Assembly (NCBI GenBank): GCA_017548985.1
Contig: JAFYYW010000018.1
Coordinates: forward strand, 1-64,000
Origin: Bacteroidales bacterium
Lineage (GTDB): Bacteria; Bacteroidota; Bacteroidia; Bacteroidales; UBA932
Direction of reading: 5' to 3'
DNA length: 64,000 bases
Every line of letters begins with the position of its first letter. Position 1 is the first letter of the stretch. This document shows, piece by piece, positions 1-8,474 of the stretch. A program made the translations under genes and the position numbers. The notes beneath the pieces are model-generated. The model was not told the origin of the DNA. It did no database searches and saw only the letters and a list, made by a program, of their open reading frames with translations.

Positions 1-1
1 C

Positions 2-412
2 CCTCTCAAGGATGAGTTGTCTTTTGTCAATGACTATTCAAGGCTTGTTAGTTACAGGTTCTTCGGCGTGGAGATAACGATTGACGAAGACCTGAAAAAG
101 CTGGATGCGTTCATCTGCCCGGTCACCCTGCAGAGTCTTGTGGAGAATGCCATGAAGCATAACCGGCACGGGAAAGACGATAATCTATCCATTGATGTTT
201 CCCTCAACGGTGACTGGATTCGTGTGGCGAATAACATCCTGCCTCGTGAGGAAAAAACGGATGGAACCGGGAAAGGTCTCAAGACGTTGAGGGAGCGTTA
301 TGCCTTATTGACGGATAAGGATGTTTCTGTAATTAATGATGGGAAGACCTTCGAGGTCCGTATCCCTATCCTATATTTGGAGGACTTAGAAGATGAAAGC
401 ATTAATCATTGA
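2..412 (+). CDS. Sensor histidine kinase of the LytS/YehU type, C-terminal part (5' truncated)
   Basis: This is the ATP-binding end of a membrane sensor kinase; the reading frame is already open at the window edge, so the sensor segment and phospho-acceptor His lie outside. The visible part starts in the helix after the H-box (DELSFVNDYSRL). It has an N-box-like LQSLVENAMKHN motif and the ATP-lid glycine motif GTGKGLKTLRERY. This combination is characteristic of the His_kinase/HATPase_c proteins that pair with LytTR regulators. The stop overlaps the start of the next gene by 20 bp, so the two are very likely co-translated partners. The signal sensed cannot be inferred. Confidence 0.85.
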   Translation, partial: PLKDELSFVNDYSRLVSYRFFGVEITIDEDLKKLDAFICPVTLQSLVENAMKHNRHGKDDNLSIDVSLNGDWIRVANNILPREEKTDGTGKGLKTLRERYALLTDKDVSVINDGKTFEVRIPILYLEDLEDESINH

Positions 413-1151
413 GGATGAACGACCGATATCGGATGCCCTTATGGGATCCCTTCTTTCCTTGAGACCGGATATTGTGATAATCGGGGTTACGACCAATATC
501 AAGGATTCAGTGGGGGCAATTACCGCGAACCCTGATCTTGACATAATCTTTTCTGACATCAAGATAGATGATGGCCTCTCGTTCTCGGTATTCAGCGAAG
601 TCGAAACTGATGCGATGGTCGTTTTCACTACAGCATACGACGAGTATGCGTTAAAGGCCTTTGAATATAACTGTATTGACTACTTGCTCAAGCCGGTGTC
701 AGAGGAAGCGCTCCGGCGCGCTTTAAGCAAATGTGAATCATTTAAACCACAGGTTGATAAAGAGACGATAAAGTCAACCTCGGAAGCCGTTATTAATAAG
801 GATATTAAATATCGAAGAAAGATACTCCTTGAAATCGGTCGTGACACTATTATCCGCGACGTATCGGATATCTGCTATATCTTTTCAGAGAAAGGGAATA
901 CCCGTGTTTTCGTATCTGACGGGATATGGGGAAGTATTGACAACTCGCTCATCGATATTATCCATAGCCTTCCACCATCCGTATTCTATCGTGTCAACCG
1001 CCAGGCTCTTGTAAATATCAATTGCATAGACAGGATAGTCCCTGGTTTCGGACGCGAGTCATACGTCTGTTTGAAAGCGCCCTTTAACAAGGTGCAACTC
1101 AAGATTACCCAGGATATTAAAAAGGCTTTACTGAACATTCTAATGTCATAG
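393..1151 (+). CDS. LytTR-family response regulator
   Basis: This 252-residue protein has a receiver domain at about residues 1-120 and a LytTR DNA-binding domain at about 140-250. In the receiver the acidic pair is E7/D8, the phospho-acceptor is D55 (FSDIKIDDG), the switch residue is T80 and the conserved Lys is K100 in YLLKP. The C-terminal half has the LytTR landmarks (FSEKGNTRVF, FYRVNRQALVNI). It overlaps the kinase gene upstream and is its probable partner. LytTR regulators typically bind direct repeats near target promoters, but no autoregulatory site was identified here. Confidence 0.92.
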   Translation: MKALIIEDERPISDALMGSLLSLRPDIVIIGVTTNIKDSVGAITANPDLDIIFSDIKIDDGLSFSVFSEVETDAMVVFTTAYDEYALKAFEYNCIDYLLKPVSEEALRRALSKCESFKPQVDKETIKSTSEAVINKDIKYRRKILLEIGRDTIIRDVSDICYIFSEKGNTRVFVSDGIWGSIDNSLIDIIHSLPPSVFYRVNRQALVNINCIDRIVPGFGRESYVCLKAPFNKVQLKITQDIKKALLNILMS

Positions 1152-1275
1152 CGGATTAGGGGAAGACTATCCTATCCATAAACCGCATCGATAAAGCCTC
1201 GCAAAGTTAGGTAGAGATTCCTGCTTATTCTCAGAGTAATTTGTTACACATTTTGATACATTATAATAGAAAAAC

Positions 1276-1299
1276 CCATCCTAGAATATTCTAGAATGG
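1276..1299 (-). terminator. Intrinsic terminator of tmRNA
   Basis: Read on the minus strand, just after the tmRNA 3' end, there is a near-perfect 12-bp inverted repeat with one G-U pair, followed by a run of five T residues and an AT-rich stretch. Position and orientation fit termination of the tmRNA transcript. The remaining 1152-1275 holds no gene that I can see. Confidence 0.75.
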
Positions 1300-1306
1300 A
1301 TTTTCG

Positions 1307-1702
1307 TGGAGATGGGCGGAGTCGAACCGCCGTCCAAACAACGTACCCAGCAGCTTTCTACACGCTTATCCTTCCTTTGGTTGTCGGCTGCGGCCTGCCG
1401 GAAGGCGGGCTAACCGAAGCTTATCCTTTAAATCTTAGCCGGCTTTAGAGGAGTCCACCGGAGCGTCCTTCTTGAATGATACCCCGAACTCGGAACATAG
1501 AAGGCGTAAAGTCCGCGGGATACTCGTCCGGGCCGCAGCCTTGGCGACCGGGATTAAGCTAAACGACTTAGTCGATTAGGCAGCGAGCGCGTAGTTGTTA
1601 TCGGCAACTAAATTGTCGAGAGAACGGTTTGGCGGGCAGATCTCTCAGAAGCCCGGCGTGCTTACCACCCGGAATCATTGCTGTCAAAACCAGAACATCC
1701 CC
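1307..1702 (-). ncRNA. ssrA: Transfer-messenger RNA (tmRNA)
   Basis: tmRNA rescues ribosomes stalled on broken mRNAs and tags the unfinished peptide for proteolysis. On the minus strand the 5' end GGGGAUG pairs with CAUCUCC at the 3' end to form the acceptor stem. The T-arm GGTTCGACTCC-type sequence lies next to the 3' end. The mRNA-like part reads GCC GAU AAC AAC UAC GCG CUC GCU GCC UAA (complement of 1576-1605), giving the tag ADNNYALAA. The bases after the discriminator are CGA, so the 3' CCA is probably added after transcription. The length, about 396 nt, is normal. Confidence 0.95.
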
Positions 1703-1714
1703 ATTGTGGCGCGA

Positions 1715-1722
1715 CAAATATA
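1715..1722 (-). promoter_or_regulatory. -7 element of the tmRNA promoter
   Basis: The minus strand reads TATATTTG, an exact match to the Bacteroidota -7 consensus TAnnTTTG, 12 nt before the mature tmRNA 5' end. No clear -33 TTG is present at the usual spacing. The short extra 5' leader would be removed by RNase P. Confidence 0.55.
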
Positions 1723-1772
1723 CGGTGAATAATCTTAATTTGTTTCATCGATATTTTATTTAATTTCGCGAT

Positions 1773-2198
1773 ATGGAACAGGTCTGGGATCCGCTGCGGA
1801 AGAAACTTGTCGCCCTGACGCCCGAGGAGAAGGTGCGTCAGTGGTTTATCGGTGTCTTGAGAGATTCAGCCCAGGTCCCTGCCCACATGATGATGAGTGA
1901 GGTCGCCCTGAGATTCGGTGACAAGCCTTACCGGGCGGACATCCTGGTTTATGGCCGGGACACAGCCCCGTTGATGGTGGTCGAGTGCAAGAGGGAAGAT
2001 GTCCAACTGGATCGTGAGGTCTTGGAGCAGGCATTGAGGTACAATCTGGCACTCGGGGTCAAATACATCATTATCACCAACGGACGGAAGACTTTCGGTT
2101 TCAAGAGGGTGGAGACAGCAGGCCAGACCGGCCATGAGAATGAGGCTCCTTTCGAGCAGATGAACTCTTTCCCGACATGGGAAGAGATGCGGAAATGA
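1773..2198 (+). CDS. Stand-alone HsdR_N-like PD-(D/E)XK protein
   Basis: This 141-residue protein resembles the N-terminal domain of type I restriction HsdR subunits (HSDR_N family) but has no helicase part. A PD-(D/E)XK-type active site is visible: E43, D56 in YRADILVY, and E71-x-K73 in VVECKRE, so a metal-dependent nuclease fold is likely. It starts right after a promoter-like TTTG-N18-TAATTTCG, leaving almost no 5' leader. It is followed after 6 nt by the CCA-adding enzyme gene. No restriction modification or specificity subunit is nearby, so a role in restriction is not supported. Function in the cell is unknown. Confidence 0.8.
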   Translation: MEQVWDPLRKKLVALTPEEKVRQWFIGVLRDSAQVPAHMMMSEVALRFGDKPYRADILVYGRDTAPLMVVECKREDVQLDREVLEQALRYNLALGVKYIIITNGRKTFGFKRVETAGQTGHENEAPFEQMNSFPTWEEMRK

Positions 2199-2204
2199 TT
2201 GGTT

Positions 2205-3752
2205 ATGAGCGCTACGATAACACAAGGATACCTTGACAGCCCGATCTTCGGCATTGTCTCCCGAGCGGCGGAACAACTCGGGGTTCGAGCCTTCGTGATC
2301 GGGGGATATGTCCGTGACTGCTTCCTTGGACGGCGTAATGATGACATAGACATAGTTGTCGAGGGCAGCGGTATCGAGCTTGCCGAGAAAGTGGCGGAAA
2401 TAATCAGCGAGGAAGAGAAGCGTCATTGTAATGTCTCGGTTTTCAAGACATTCGGAACAGCCATGTTGAAATGGCATGGGGCTGAGATTGAGTTCGTCGG
2501 GGCCAGGAAGGAATCGTATCGTCATGATTCCCGAAAGCCGATTGTCGAGGATGGTACTCTTGAGGAAGACCAGCTGAGGCGCGACTTCACTATCAACGCC
2601 ATGGCTTTCAGTCTCCAGAAAGAGGACTACGGGGCTTTGGTCGATCCTTTCGGAGGAATAAGGGATCTTGCCACCGGTATAATCCGGACCCCTTTGGAGC
2701 CGGAGCAGACCTATAGCGACGATCCTCTCAGGATGCTGCGGGCGATCCGTTTCGCTGTCAAGCTGAGCACTCCGGAACAAAGCTTCACGATAGTTCCCGA
2801 GTCGCTTGCGGCTATGCGCAAAATGAAGGATCGGATGACGATCCTCTCTCATGAACGTATAGTTGAGGAGCTTAACAAGATACTTATTTGCGACAAGCCT
2901 TCCATGGGTTTCCGGCTTATGGACGAGACCGGCTTGTTGGAATATATTCTCCCCGAACTGTTGAGACTCAAGGGGATAGAGTCGGTCGACGGCAAAGGAC
3001 ACAAGGAGATATTCTCACATACTCTCCAGGTGGTGGACAATGTGGCGGCAGGGGAGATCTCAGCCATCGCTGAGGGTACACTCAAGGACTTCACCCCTCG
3101 CGAGGACGGTGATGGTTTCATCGAGAACGTAAGGACAAAGCCTTTTGTGTGGCTGCGCTGGGCCGCCCTTCTCCATGATATCGGCAAGCCTGCCAGCAAG
3201 CGTTTCGACCCTTCTGCCGGCTGGTCTTTCCATGGACATGAGGTGGTCGGAAGCAGGATGGTCCCGAAGATCTTCACACGGCTGAAAATGCCGTTGAACG
3301 AGAAGATGAAATATGTCCAGAAACTCGTCTCCCTTCATCACCGGCCTATAGCCCTTGTCGATGAGGAGGTTACGGATTCCGCTGTGAGGCGGCTCCTTTT
3401 CGACGCGGGCAATGAGATTGACGACCTGATGCTCCTTTGCAACGCCGACATCACCTCCAAGAATCCTGTCAAGGTGGCCAGAATAAAGGAGAATTTTGAG
3501 CTGGTAAAAAAGAAACTTGTCGAGGTGGAGGAGAAGGACGCCATCAGAAACTGGAAGAATCCTATTACCGGCGAGTATGTCATGCGAGTCTATGGCATTC
3601 CTCCGTGCAAGGAGATCGGCATTCTGAAGGAATATGTCAAAAACGCCATACTGGATGGTGAGATTGGCAACACATTCGAGGAAGCGGATAAGTTCATGCG
3701 TCTCAAGGCCACCGAAATGGGCCTGGAAGAGATCCTGCCGGACCAATCGTAA
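2205..3752 (+). CDS. cca: tRNA CCA-adding enzyme / poly(A) polymerase family nucleotidyltransferase with HD domain
   Basis: This protein adds or repairs the 3' CCA of tRNAs. The nucleotidyltransferase head contains the GGYVRD motif (residues 33-38) and the catalytic DxD pair D47/D49, followed by RRDFTINAMA, which is diagnostic of the class II family. A C-terminal HD domain (LLHDIGKP, with later His and Asp ligands) suggests an additional phosphohydrolase activity. The ATG at 2205 is preferred to an in-frame TTG two codons upstream. At 515 residues it is long, as is usual for HD-containing members. Many tRNA genes of this clade lack an encoded CCA, which makes the enzyme essential, but tRNA-Thr in this window does encode it. 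Confidence 0.9.
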   Translation: MSATITQGYLDSPIFGIVSRAAEQLGVRAFVIGGYVRDCFLGRRNDDIDIVVEGSGIELAEKVAEIISEEEKRHCNVSVFKTFGTAMLKWHGAEIEFVGARKESYRHDSRKPIVEDGTLEEDQLRRDFTINAMAFSLQKEDYGALVDPFGGIRDLATGIIRTPLEPEQTYSDDPLRMLRAIRFAVKLSTPEQSFTIVPESLAAMRKMKDRMTILSHERIVEELNKILICDKPSMGFRLMDETGLLEYILPELLRLKGIESVDGKGHKEIFSHTLQVVDNVAAGEISAIAEGTLKDFTPREDGDGFIENVRTKPFVWLRWAALLHDIGKPASKRFDPSAGWSFHGHEVVGSRMVPKIFTRLKMPLNEKMKYVQKLVSLHHRPIALVDEEVTDSAVRRLLFDAGNEIDDLMLLCNADITSKNPVKVARIKENFELVKKKLVEVEEKDAIRNWKNPITGEYVMRVYGIPPCKEIGILKEYVKNAILDGEIGNTFEEADKFMRLKATEMGLEEILPDQS

Positions 3753-3787
3753 GCGGCTTTTGGCAGCAAGTTTGCAGCGATCTCGTC

Positions 3788-4762
3788 ATGATGATTCCTG
3801 AAGAGTACATTGATTATATTTCCAAGGTCCGCAGGTTCTCGCCGCGGACTCGCGAATTGTACTCGGATGTGATCCGGGAGTTCCTTGAGTTCGCCCAGGC
3901 GAGTGATGATGAGGACATCCTGGATTCACTGACACCTTCCATGATAAGGTCATACGAAGTTCATCTGCTTGATTCCAGGAAACTGGATCCCAGGACTGTG
4001 AACCTTCACTTAAGCGTGCTGTCCGGTTTCTGCAAGTTCCTTATGAAAAACGGCCGGCTCAAGTCTAATCCCGCTCGTGTGGTATCCCGTCCGAAGATGG
4101 ATAAACGCCTGCCGGTTTTCTACCGGGAAGAGTCGATGAGGGAATATTTCGACCGTACCGAACATGACGCTTCGGAGGAGACCTTATCCCTTATCATAGG
4201 TAACGACAAGGTGTCTAAACAATTATATTCCAGGAGATTGGCCAGACTGATAGTGTCTATGCTCCACTCGACCGGAATACGCCGCTCGGAGCTTATCGGA
4301 CTCTCGATAGGGGATGTGGACTTCTCCAGGAGGGTGATGAAAGTCCGTGGAAAAGGGGACAAGACGAGAGAAATTCCTCTTGTACCTTCTCTTTGTAATG
4401 AAATTTCGTTATATTTACAATCAGTTGAAACGATAGAAGGCCGCGCGAGGTCCGCTTCAGACCCGCTTCTCGTGACCGTGAACGGCGCCAGGCTGTATCC
4501 GGTTTTCGTGGACAGGGTGATAAAGGACGAGCTTGGGAAGATCGGCAGTATAACAGGGAGGAAATCCCCCCATGTCTTGAGGCATTCATTGGCCACTGAG
4601 CTTCTTAATGAAGGGGCCGACCTCAATTCCATAAAAGAGCTGCTTGGACACTCCTCTCTCGCCGCTACGCAGGTCTACACGCACAATTCTGTCGAGAAAC
4701 TGAAAAAAGTGTATTTAACCGCCCATCCAAGGGCAAAAAGCGGAGGTAAAAATGGAGATTAG
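3788..4762 (+). CDS. xerC: Tyrosine recombinase, XerC/XerD type
   Basis: This protein probably resolves chromosome dimers at the replication terminus, or acts as a closely related site-specific recombinase. The N-terminal SAM-like domain covers about residues 1-90 and the catalytic domain about 110-310. Catalytic residues are R165 (TGIRRSEL), the beta-hairpin Lys in RGKGDK, H262 and R265 (HVLRH), H288 (LGHSS) and the nucleophile Y297 (VYTHNS). The 324-residue length is normal for Xer. An adjacent ATG three bases later is an alternative start. It overlaps the hpf start by 11 bp. There is no att-like repeat or phage gene nearby, so it is a housekeeping Xer rather than an integrase. Confidence 0.9.
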   Translation: MMIPEEYIDYISKVRRFSPRTRELYSDVIREFLEFAQASDDEDILDSLTPSMIRSYEVHLLDSRKLDPRTVNLHLSVLSGFCKFLMKNGRLKSNPARVVSRPKMDKRLPVFYREESMREYFDRTEHDASEETLSLIIGNDKVSKQLYSRRLARLIVSMLHSTGIRRSELIGLSIGDVDFSRRVMKVRGKGDKTREIPLVPSLCNEISLYLQSVETIEGRARSASDPLLVTVNGARLYPVFVDRVIKDELGKIGSITGRKSPHVLRHSLATELLNEGADLNSIKELLGHSSLAATQVYTHNSVEKLKKVYLTAHPRAKSGGKNGD

Positions 4763-5045
4763 AGTAAAATCCCTGAAGTTTGACGCAGACCAGAAACTGC
4801 TCGACTATGTTGAGAAGAAAGTCTCGAAGCTTTCCAGGTTCAGCGACCACCTCGATGAGATTGAGGTCACCCTGTCTTTGTTAAACGAGCCCGACAACAA
4901 GGAAGTCAAGATACAGACCAGGGCGTACGGACAGGATCTGCTGATCGAGAGAAGTGCCTCTACCTTTGAGGATGCGGTCACTGTGGCTGTCGATCTCATG
5001 AAAGAGAAGATCGTGAGAACGAAAGAGAAGACATTCGAAGCATAA
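4752..5045 (+). CDS. hpf: Ribosome hibernation-promoting factor, short form (HPF/RaiA)
   Basis: This 97-residue protein matches the sigma-54 modulation/S30AE family, which binds the 30S decoding centre and holds ribosomes inactive in stationary phase. The beta-alpha-beta-beta-beta-alpha pattern is visible, beginning MEIRVKSLKFDADQ and ending in a basic helix (KEKIVRTKEK). It lacks the C-terminal dimerisation domain of long HPF, so it is the short type. The gene overlaps xerC and sits 7 nt before holA, an arrangement that implies one transcript. Confidence 0.9.
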   Translation: MEIRVKSLKFDADQKLLDYVEKKVSKLSRFSDHLDEIEVTLSLLNEPDNKEVKIQTRAYGQDLLIERSASTFEDAVTVAVDLMKEKIVRTKEKTFEA

Positions 5046-5052
5046 TGAATAA

Positions 5053-6093
5053 GTGAAAACGTCGGTCAACGTCGCTTCCCAATGCCGTGACTTGATCGAC
5101 AAGATCAAAGCCGGAGAGTTCTCCCCCATCTATCTTCTGATGGGGGATGAACCGTATTATCCGGACATGGTTTGCGACGCTGTGATCGAGAATTCCCTGG
5201 ACGAGTTTTCCAGGGATTTCAATGAGACTATATGCTACGGCGCCGATGTCGATTCCGACACGGTCATCACAGCCGCCCGGCGTTTCCCGATGATGGCCGA
5301 GCGCCAGCTTGTCGTGGTGAAGGACGCCCAGGCCATGAGGGACCTGGAGCAGCTCTCGGTTTATTGTGAGAACCCGCTTGACTCCACTATTCTGGTCCTC
5401 CTTATGAGAGGCGCTTCAGCTGACAAGCGCAAGGCGCTTTATAAGCAATGCTCCAAGAATGGTGTTGTTGTGGAGTCTAACTCGCTGAGGGACTATGAGA
5501 TGCCGGGATGGATCAGCCAATATTACTCATCCAAGGGGATAGACATATCTCCAGACGCGGCTGCCCTCCTCGCTGAATATGCCGGGACAGACATGAGCAA
5601 GATCGTCGTGGAGACTGACAAACTGCTGAAGAACTTGCCGGAAGGTGTCACCAAGGTGAGCTCTTCTGACATTGAACGTAATGTCGGGATCAGCAGGGAG
5701 TACAGTGTCTTCGAGTTGACCAAGGAAATCTCCTTCAGGAATGGGGCTAAGGCTCTGGCGATCGCGAGCCGTCTCGGAGAGTCTCCCCGTTTCGCTATGC
5801 CTATGGCTGTGAGCGCGCTTTTCACCCATTTCTCACGTATCCTGAAATACGCGTCCTTGAAGGAAAAGACCCGGTATCCGGACAAGACACAGACAGCTGC
5901 CGCCCTTCAAGGTGTGAACCCTTTTTTCTGGAAAGAATATGACGCCGCTGTCGCCAACTATCCCGTGTCTAAGGCTATGGCCGCGATCTCACTATTATGT
6001 GATTACGATTACAAAGGCAAAGGAGGGGAAGCCGGGGAAGCCACCCCGGGCGAGCTATTGGTAGAGCTTATCGCCAAATTATTAAATTTGTAA
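5053..6093 (+). CDS. holA: DNA polymerase III subunit delta
   Basis: HolA is the clamp-loader delta subunit that opens the beta sliding clamp. The 346-residue protein has the family opening (FSPIYLLMGDEPYY) and a three-domain AAA-like layout without Walker ATPase motifs, as expected for delta. The start is a GTG: the codon immediately upstream in frame is a TAA, and the nearby ATG at 5046 opens only a three-codon frame. The downstream intergenic region carries the promoter for the ABC transporter. Confidence 0.88.
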   Translation: MKTSVNVASQCRDLIDKIKAGEFSPIYLLMGDEPYYPDMVCDAVIENSLDEFSRDFNETICYGADVDSDTVITAARRFPMMAERQLVVVKDAQAMRDLEQLSVYCENPLDSTILVLLMRGASADKRKALYKQCSKNGVVVESNSLRDYEMPGWISQYYSSKGIDISPDAAALLAEYAGTDMSKIVVETDKLLKNLPEGVTKVSSSDIERNVGISREYSVFELTKEISFRNGAKALAIASRLGESPRFAMPMAVSALFTHFSRILKYASLKEKTRYPDKTQTAAALQGVNPFFWKEYDAAVANYPVSKAMAAISLLCDYDYKGKGGEAGEATPGELLVELIAKLLNL

Positions 6094-6101
6094 ATTAATT
6101 A

Positions 6102-6131
6102 TTGTATTACGATAAATAATTATTATATTTG
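6102..6131 (+). promoter_or_regulatory. Bacteroidota-type promoter for the ABC exporter operon
   Basis: TTG at 6102-6104 and TATATTTG at 6124-6131 are separated by 19 nt, matching the -33/-7 consensus for the Bacteroidota housekeeping sigma factor. Transcription should start near 6135, giving a leader of roughly 14 nt before the ATG at 6149. Confidence 0.7.
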
Positions 6132-6148
6132 CGAAAAATATAAGAATT

Positions 6149-7063
6149 ATGGGACTTATAGAATGTAAAGGTATCACCAAACGTTTCGGGGAGAAGGTCG
6201 CCCTCGACGACCTGTCTGTTGACGTCCCGAAAGGGAAGATATTCGGTCTGCTGGGGCCTAACGGAGCGGGCAAGACCACTCTTATCCGTATTATCAACAG
6301 GATCACGATCCCGAATAGCGGTGAGGTATTGTTTGACGGGCGGCCGATCACGCAATCCGATGTCGAGAGAATAGGTTACCTGCCTGAGGAGAGAGGACTT
6401 TACCGCAAGATGGAGGTCGGAGACCAGGCCATGTATCTTGCCCAGCTCAAGGGTATGAGCGCCGCACAGGCCCGCAAGGAACTGAAGAGTTGGTTCGTGC
6501 GTTTCGGTATCCAGGACTGGTGGAAGAAGAAGGTGGAGGAACTCTCAAAGGGTATGGCCCAGAAGGTCCAGTTCATCACGACTGTTGTCCACAAGCCTTC
6601 GCTGATGATCCTCGATGAGCCGTTCTCAGGTTTCGACCCGGTCAACGCCGAGCTGATCCGCAAGGAGATCCTGAGGCTCAACGAAGAAGGCTCTACCATT
6701 ATCCTATCGACTCATAACATGGAGTCGGTTGAGGAGCTTTGCGACGATATCGCCCTCCTTAACAAGTCCAGGCTGGTCGTGACAGGCGGGGTCGATGAGA
6801 TCCGCCGTCACTACGGCAACAACAACATCGAGCTGATTTACACTGGTGAGCAGGCTATCGCCGGTGTGGAAGGAGTGTTCAAGGTTCTTTCGGATGAGAA
6901 TAATGTGGGAAGGCACACATCCGTCCTGTCCCTCGAGCCGGGAGTATCTTCCAATGATGTCCTCAGCTCGCTTCTTTCAGAGGGAGTTATGATCAACTCA
7001 TTCAAGGAACTCATCCCCAGGATGAACGACATTTTCATCAAACTAGTGACAGAGGAGGCTTAA
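6149..7063 (+). CDS. ABC transporter ATP-binding protein (NatA-like, DUF4162 C-terminus)
   Basis: This is the ATPase of an ABC-2 type exporter. Walker A is at residues 36-44 (GPNGAGKTT), the signature LSKGM at 132-136, Walker B at 152-158 (LMILDEP) and the switch His at 189. A C-terminal extension of about 80 residues matches the DUF4162-type tail found in NatA-like exporters. It lies 2 nt upstream of its membrane partner. The substrate is not evident; NatAB homologues export Na+, but the family is broad. Confidence 0.92.
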   Translation: MGLIECKGITKRFGEKVALDDLSVDVPKGKIFGLLGPNGAGKTTLIRIINRITIPNSGEVLFDGRPITQSDVERIGYLPEERGLYRKMEVGDQAMYLAQLKGMSAAQARKELKSWFVRFGIQDWWKKKVEELSKGMAQKVQFITTVVHKPSLMILDEPFSGFDPVNAELIRKEILRLNEEGSTIILSTHNMESVEELCDDIALLNKSRLVVTGGVDEIRRHYGNNNIELIYTGEQAIAGVEGVFKVLSDENNVGRHTSVLSLEPGVSSNDVLSSLLSEGVMINSFKELIPRMNDIFIKLVTEEA

Positions 7064-7065
7064 TC

Positions 7066-8463
7066 ATGGATTTCAGGATTATTAAAACAGTCATTTCTCG
7101 GGAGTATACCACCCGTGTCAAGAAAAAGTCGTTCCTTGTGACCACCTTCTTGGTGCCTATCCTTTTCGCGGCCATGATGGTCGCGATAGTCCTCATCATG
7201 GGCAACTCCAAAGAGAGGAAGATGGATGTGGCCGTGGTTGACCAGTCCGGTTTAGTGATGCCGCACCTTGAGAGCGGAGACAGGGTCACATACACTGATT
7301 ATTCCTCCGAGGTGCCTGATACCATCAAGGCCCACCTCAAGGATTATGGGAAGGATGCGCTGGTGGTCGTCTCTCCTCTCGACTCCGTGAAGAGGACAGT
7401 CTCAGTCCAGGCATATTCGAAAGATCCATTGGGAGTCGAGTTCACTGGGGGGCTTTCCCGCAAGGTCGATGACGCCGTGGAGGAGTACCGCATCGCCCAA
7501 TATGGCATCGACAATCTTCCCCAGATTATGGAGGATGTCAAGTCCAATGTCAAGGTGCTGGAATATACCCTTGATGAGTCTGGAAAGGAGAACGTTTCTG
7601 AATCAGGTATTTACATGATTGTCTCCATGCTCTTGGGTATCATCATATGGATGTTCATCATGATGTTCGGCGGGCAGGTGATGTCCAGCGTCATCGAGGA
7701 GAAATCAAGCAGGGTAGTGGAGGTCCTTATTTCCTCTGTCAAGGCGGTGGATCTAATGTTCGGTAAGATTATCGGAATCGCTCTGGTAGCTTTGACCCAG
7801 TTCTTTTTATGGATCATCCTCACGGTTATCCTCACCTCGGCCGCCAGCATGTTCATGGGCAAGGATATGCTCAAGAGTTTCTCAGGTGATCCCCAGATGA
7901 TGGCGCAGACCGTCGGGATGACTCCGGAACAGATGGAGGCGATCGGCGGTGTTGTCGCGGCAGCGGACACTACTGCCTCCACTGATGTCATCAATAGCCA
8001 ACCTGGCGGCTTGCAGACCGTCGTGGCTACCTTATCGAATATTCCTTGGACGAAGTTGATAGTCTCATTCCTTATCTTCTTTATCCTGGGTTACCTGCTT
8101 TACGCCTCGTTATACGCCGCGATCGGCTCCGCCGTGGAGAGCGTGGAGGACACCCAGCAACTCCAGATGCCGATCACGATTCCTTTGATGATCGCCTACA
8201 TGATTATTTTGATGGCTTTCCAGAATCCTGACAGTCCTGTGGTGGTTTGGACCTCGATGATCCCGTTCACATCTCCTATCGTCATGCTGGCCAGGATTCC
8301 CTATGGTGTCCCGATGTGGCAGCTTCTGCTCTCAATAGCCCTGTTGTTCTTCACTTTCGTGGGGTGCGCTTGGCTTTCCGCTAAGATTTACAAGGTCGGT
8401 ATTCTGATGTTCGGAAAGAAATCAACCTTCAAAGACCTTTGGAACTGGTTGAAACAAAAATAA
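7066..8463 (+). CDS. ABC-2 type exporter membrane protein (NatB-like)
   Basis: This is the permease partner of the preceding ATPase. Of 465 residues, one membrane helix lies near residues 20-45, then a large extracytoplasmic region runs to about 180, then five more helices. The second helix region (YMIVSMLLGIIIWMF) is followed by the conserved IEEKSSRVVEVLISS segment of ABC-2/NatB permeases. A Met- and Ala-rich extracytoplasmic loop (about 265-315) interrupts the distal helices. It ends 11 nt before the next start and is probably transcribed with it. Confidence 0.88.
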   Translation: MDFRIIKTVISREYTTRVKKKSFLVTTFLVPILFAAMMVAIVLIMGNSKERKMDVAVVDQSGLVMPHLESGDRVTYTDYSSEVPDTIKAHLKDYGKDALVVVSPLDSVKRTVSVQAYSKDPLGVEFTGGLSRKVDDAVEEYRIAQYGIDNLPQIMEDVKSNVKVLEYTLDESGKENVSESGIYMIVSMLLGIIIWMFIMMFGGQVMSSVIEEKSSRVVEVLISSVKAVDLMFGKIIGIALVALTQFFLWIILTVILTSAASMFMGKDMLKSFSGDPQMMAQTVGMTPEQMEAIGGVVAAADTTASTDVINSQPGGLQTVVATLSNIPWTKLIVSFLIFFILGYLLYASLYAAIGSAVESVEDTQQLQMPITIPLMIAYMIILMAFQNPDSPVVVWTSMIPFTSPIVMLARIPYGVPMWQLLLSIALLFFTFVGCAWLSAKIYKVGILMFGKKSTFKDLWNWLKQK

Positions 8464-8474
8464 TTATTTTACTT

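Noticed and set aside
1866-3002. A 378-codon open frame on the minus strand opposite the CCA enzyme gene
   Set aside because: It lacks any recognisable motif, while the plus-strand frame has full catalytic motifs. It is a shadow frame produced by the codon bias.
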